This document shows, piece by piece, positions 61,667-64,000 of a DNA stretch of 64,000 bases. The translations under genes were made by a program, and so were the position numbers. Each line of letters starts with the position of its first letter. The first letter of the stretch is position 1. The notes under the pieces are model-generated. The model did not search any database and had not been told where the DNA came from. It was given only the letters and a program-made list of their open reading frames with translations. Origin of the DNA: Brugia malayi (lineage: Eukaryota > Nematoda > Chromadorea > Rhabditida > Onchocercidae); contig NW_025062479.1 of the NCBI RefSeq assembly GCF_000002995.4, forward strand, positions 8,609,721-8,673,720. Direction: 5' to 3'.

Positions 61667-63322
61667 CACAAAATCATTTTTTTGACCTACTAGCAAATCC
61701 GAAACGGTGATAATTTACTGATTAACCTGATAACAAATACTAACTATTAAAAGTTAAGGAAGAATATCCCAAAAACTTGATAAAAAACTCGGAATTCTGT
61801 TGTATTTCCAAATGTTCAAGAAAACAGATGTCTGGAACTATTTTGCTTGAAATACCGAACTATTTTTATACAATCATAAATCAAGATTTGAAAATCTTTC
61901 GCCCATCATCTGTAAACCAGTGTTTATATATTTCTCAGCCAAAATATCTATTTAAAAAATATTGATTTCTTCTGATTGTACGAAAACTGCTCTCTGGCCC
62001 ATTTTTAATTATTACAAGAATATTAACATTCCAACTCCCAATGCTTTCTCAAAAAATTGAGAACATAATTTAGCAAAAATATTTACTATAAACAATTTAA
62101 AATTTCAGCATTAAAATACTCTTAATTTTTAAATATGTCATGAAACTGAAAATCTATGTAGGATGAACTGTGCATCAGTTTTTTAAAAATACCTTTTTTT
62201 TTCTTTTTTTTCGTTAAAAATTGTAAAATTGCATCCTAGCTGAAATTTAGAATTAAATATCAATACGCATCAGTTCGTCACTTGATTACTGGTTGAAATA
62301 AGTAAACCATTTGTCGCTCAAAAAACGAAATGTTTTGGAATCTCTTTTGATGGGAATACAAGACGTGAGAAAATGTGTGCAACTGTTCGAACTTTCTTTA
62401 TTTATTTAATCCAAGTGTCTTTACTTGTAATATTCTATCAACTCCCAGGAGTTCGAACTCTTTGAGGAGGACCTCTTGAAACAAAAATAACATCAGTGAT
62501 GTGATGCACACTTGAGAAACCCAAAAAATGCAATGTTGATGCCAAAAAAAAAAAAAAAAAAACACTGCTCTTTGACACTCAGTGCTATACTGTAGCGATA
62601 ACTGGACCACCTTCTTTGAATCAGTTTTGTAATATAGCATTTCTATAACAAGCCCTGCAATGTTCCACACATCGTAAATATTGTATAAATTCCATGTCCA
62701 ACATTCCTCTTTTGGACCAACACTTCCGCATATAAACCCAAACAATGGAATTCCATGAATAAACAATGAGAAAGCGGGTTCTGAAACGATGTAAAAAGCA
62801 AATAACTTATTGGAAATTAAACCATTCACACATACAGAACAGTGGTAACTGCTTATGAACAGATTCCAGATGAATTATCCTCACCCTCAATGATTTTTCA
62901 TTTTCCAAGAAAAATAATTATTTATCATAAACTCTCAAAAAGAAACTACCCATATCTACCCATAAGCTGAACAGATACAACTGAAAATAGAATACTACTT
63001 CTTTTAAACTAAATTGAAAAACGAGAAATTTTTCACCTCTCAAAAACTTTATCAGCCACTCTTAAAGCACTACGAGCATTTCAACTAAAACTTGTTGAAC
63101 AACAAAGATACTAAGGCAATGAGTAACCTTGAAGAGCACTCGCTCTACCAGGACGATGATAACAATCAATTTATTGTTAATAAGATGTTCTAAATTATAT
63201 TCGTCGATAACAGCAAAGGAAATTATTACAATTACATCATGGTCATCTTGAACTAAATTTCTGAATGGCAGATGGAATACGTCAATGTTTAACAGATGTG
63301 ATTCTGGAACAATAAGTAACCA
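61667..63322. other. Intergenic or intronic, nothing further recognised
   Basis: Outside the exon-like segment at 62595-62780 I see only AT-rich sequence and a homopolymer at about 62545-62563. Confidence 0.45.
62595..62780 (-). other. Exon-like segment on the minus strand, hydrophobic, unrecognised
   Basis: After a good acceptor CGTTTCAG (exon start 62780) a frame reads EPAFSLFIHGIPLFGFICG then EECWTWNLYNIYDVWNIAG, consistent with membrane segments. It may belong with 61464-61663. Beyond about 62595 the frame runs into a poly-A/T tract and is not credible. Confidence 0.3.
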
Positions 63323-64000
63323 TTATCTATTTCCTCTGTCATCTGATGCCTCTTCAAGCTTTGTTTTAATGCGAGTAAATTGGTGCTTCAACGATGAGTT
63401 AGAATCGAAATCCTCTTGAGAAAATAAAACAGGAATAAACCCTCTCGCCTTCAACAAACGTATATTTAGCAATGGTGGTCCCATCAGAGTGCTCTTATCG
63501 TCATCAGTACACTGTAATTACAGGATATACTGAAAGTGGTAATGGTCAATAAAAAACGAAAGCCAAGTGTGGCTTAGTAGAAATGAAAGAGTATTTAAAC
63601 TCTAATGAAAAAAATAAATAAATAATAAATAGTTAACAGAAATGGATACTTACTGGCAAAGTTCGATCCTTCCAGGAGAGATAAATTACAGCCAAACGAG
63701 GTGCCTTCGTTTCCTCAAAATGGCTCAATGGAACAAAACGATCTCCTTTAACGTCTAGCTTGATGACTGCATTAACAAAAATCCCATCCTCAGTAAGAGC
63801 TGGCGGAAATGCATGTGAATTCAATGGAACCAATTTATGCAATAATGAATGAAAATACCGGACATTCCCTTCCTCATTCTTCCCGTAACGCAATTTGAAA
63901 GCCATATCATTCTGAAATGTTGGGCAATAATCAGAGGGACATTTTCGAAAAATCTCAAGACAAATATCTGGATAAAATAAATTCCTTCGTAATTTTTGAT
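63323..64000 (-). CDS. 3' end of a gene with a RAP-like C-terminal domain (partial; runs off the window)
   Basis: Two exons on the minus strand, at least 64000-63654 and 63511-63323, join in phase 0 (CCA|GTAAGT to TTACAG|TGT). The frame is open to the window edge, so the start lies outside. The encoded tail has FYPDICLEIFRKCPSDYC, then KAPRLAVIYLSWKDRTLP, then STLMGPPLLNIRLLKARG and FIPVLFSQEDF, ending 62 codons into the last exon. A hydrophobic strand, a short loop, then L-x-x-R-L-L-x-x-x-G-hydrophobic-x-P is the pattern of RAP domains that close FASTK-family mitochondrial RNA-binding proteins. The match is by pattern only; other endonuclease-fold domains are possible. Confidence 0.5.

Overview
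The window looks like nuclear DNA of a parasitic nematode, most likely a filarial worm. It is strongly AT-rich. Its genes are split into many short exons with TTTCAG-type 3' splice sites, and four start codons lie 6 to 34 bases downstream of an orphan 3' splice site, as expected for spliced-leader trans-splicing. The species call is inference; no species marker is present.

Layout. 922-4470 (+): a charged coiled-coil protein with spaced aromatic-x-x-Trp motifs and a 17-residue in-frame repeat. 5050-6290: a decayed non-LTR retrotransposon. 9969-11273 (+): an 88-residue cysteine-rich membrane-tail (CYSTM-type) protein. 18862-44611 (+): the dominant gene, a complete inositol 1,4,5-trisphosphate receptor (itr-1) of about 64 coding exons and about 2,830 residues. 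46424-49581 (+): a 395-residue arginine-kinase family protein with an N-terminal hydrophobic segment that has lost several catalytic and phosphate-binding residues. 52325-56482 (-): a 595-residue SLC2A13/HMIT-type H+/myo-inositol transporter in 12 exons, with its cysteine-rich external loop. 63323-64000 (-): the 3' end of a gene whose tail resembles a RAP domain. 56.5-63.3 kb also holds unproven exon-like pieces on both strands.

Functionally the IP3 receptor releases calcium from the ER, while the transporter brings in myo-inositol, the precursor of IP3. They are neighbours on opposite strands with the kinase-like gene between them. Nothing in the sequence shows co-regulation, so this is only a suggestive pairing.

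Most notable observations: (1) the arginine-kinase homologue keeps the fold and the NEEDH motif but lacks the reactive cysteine and three of the five phosphate-binding arginines, so it is probably a membrane-anchored pseudokinase; (2) itr-1 carries two intronic copies of its own exons, one about 99% identical and one decayed; (3) itr-1 has an extra 11-residue microexon in its N-terminal beta-trefoil, probable GC-AG introns, and a 26-bp perfect hairpin close to a 3' splice site; (4) a 70-nt pre-miRNA-like hairpin lies upstream of the transporter. Exon boundaries were set by reading phase, splice signals and family conservation. I could not run alignments or use RNA data.
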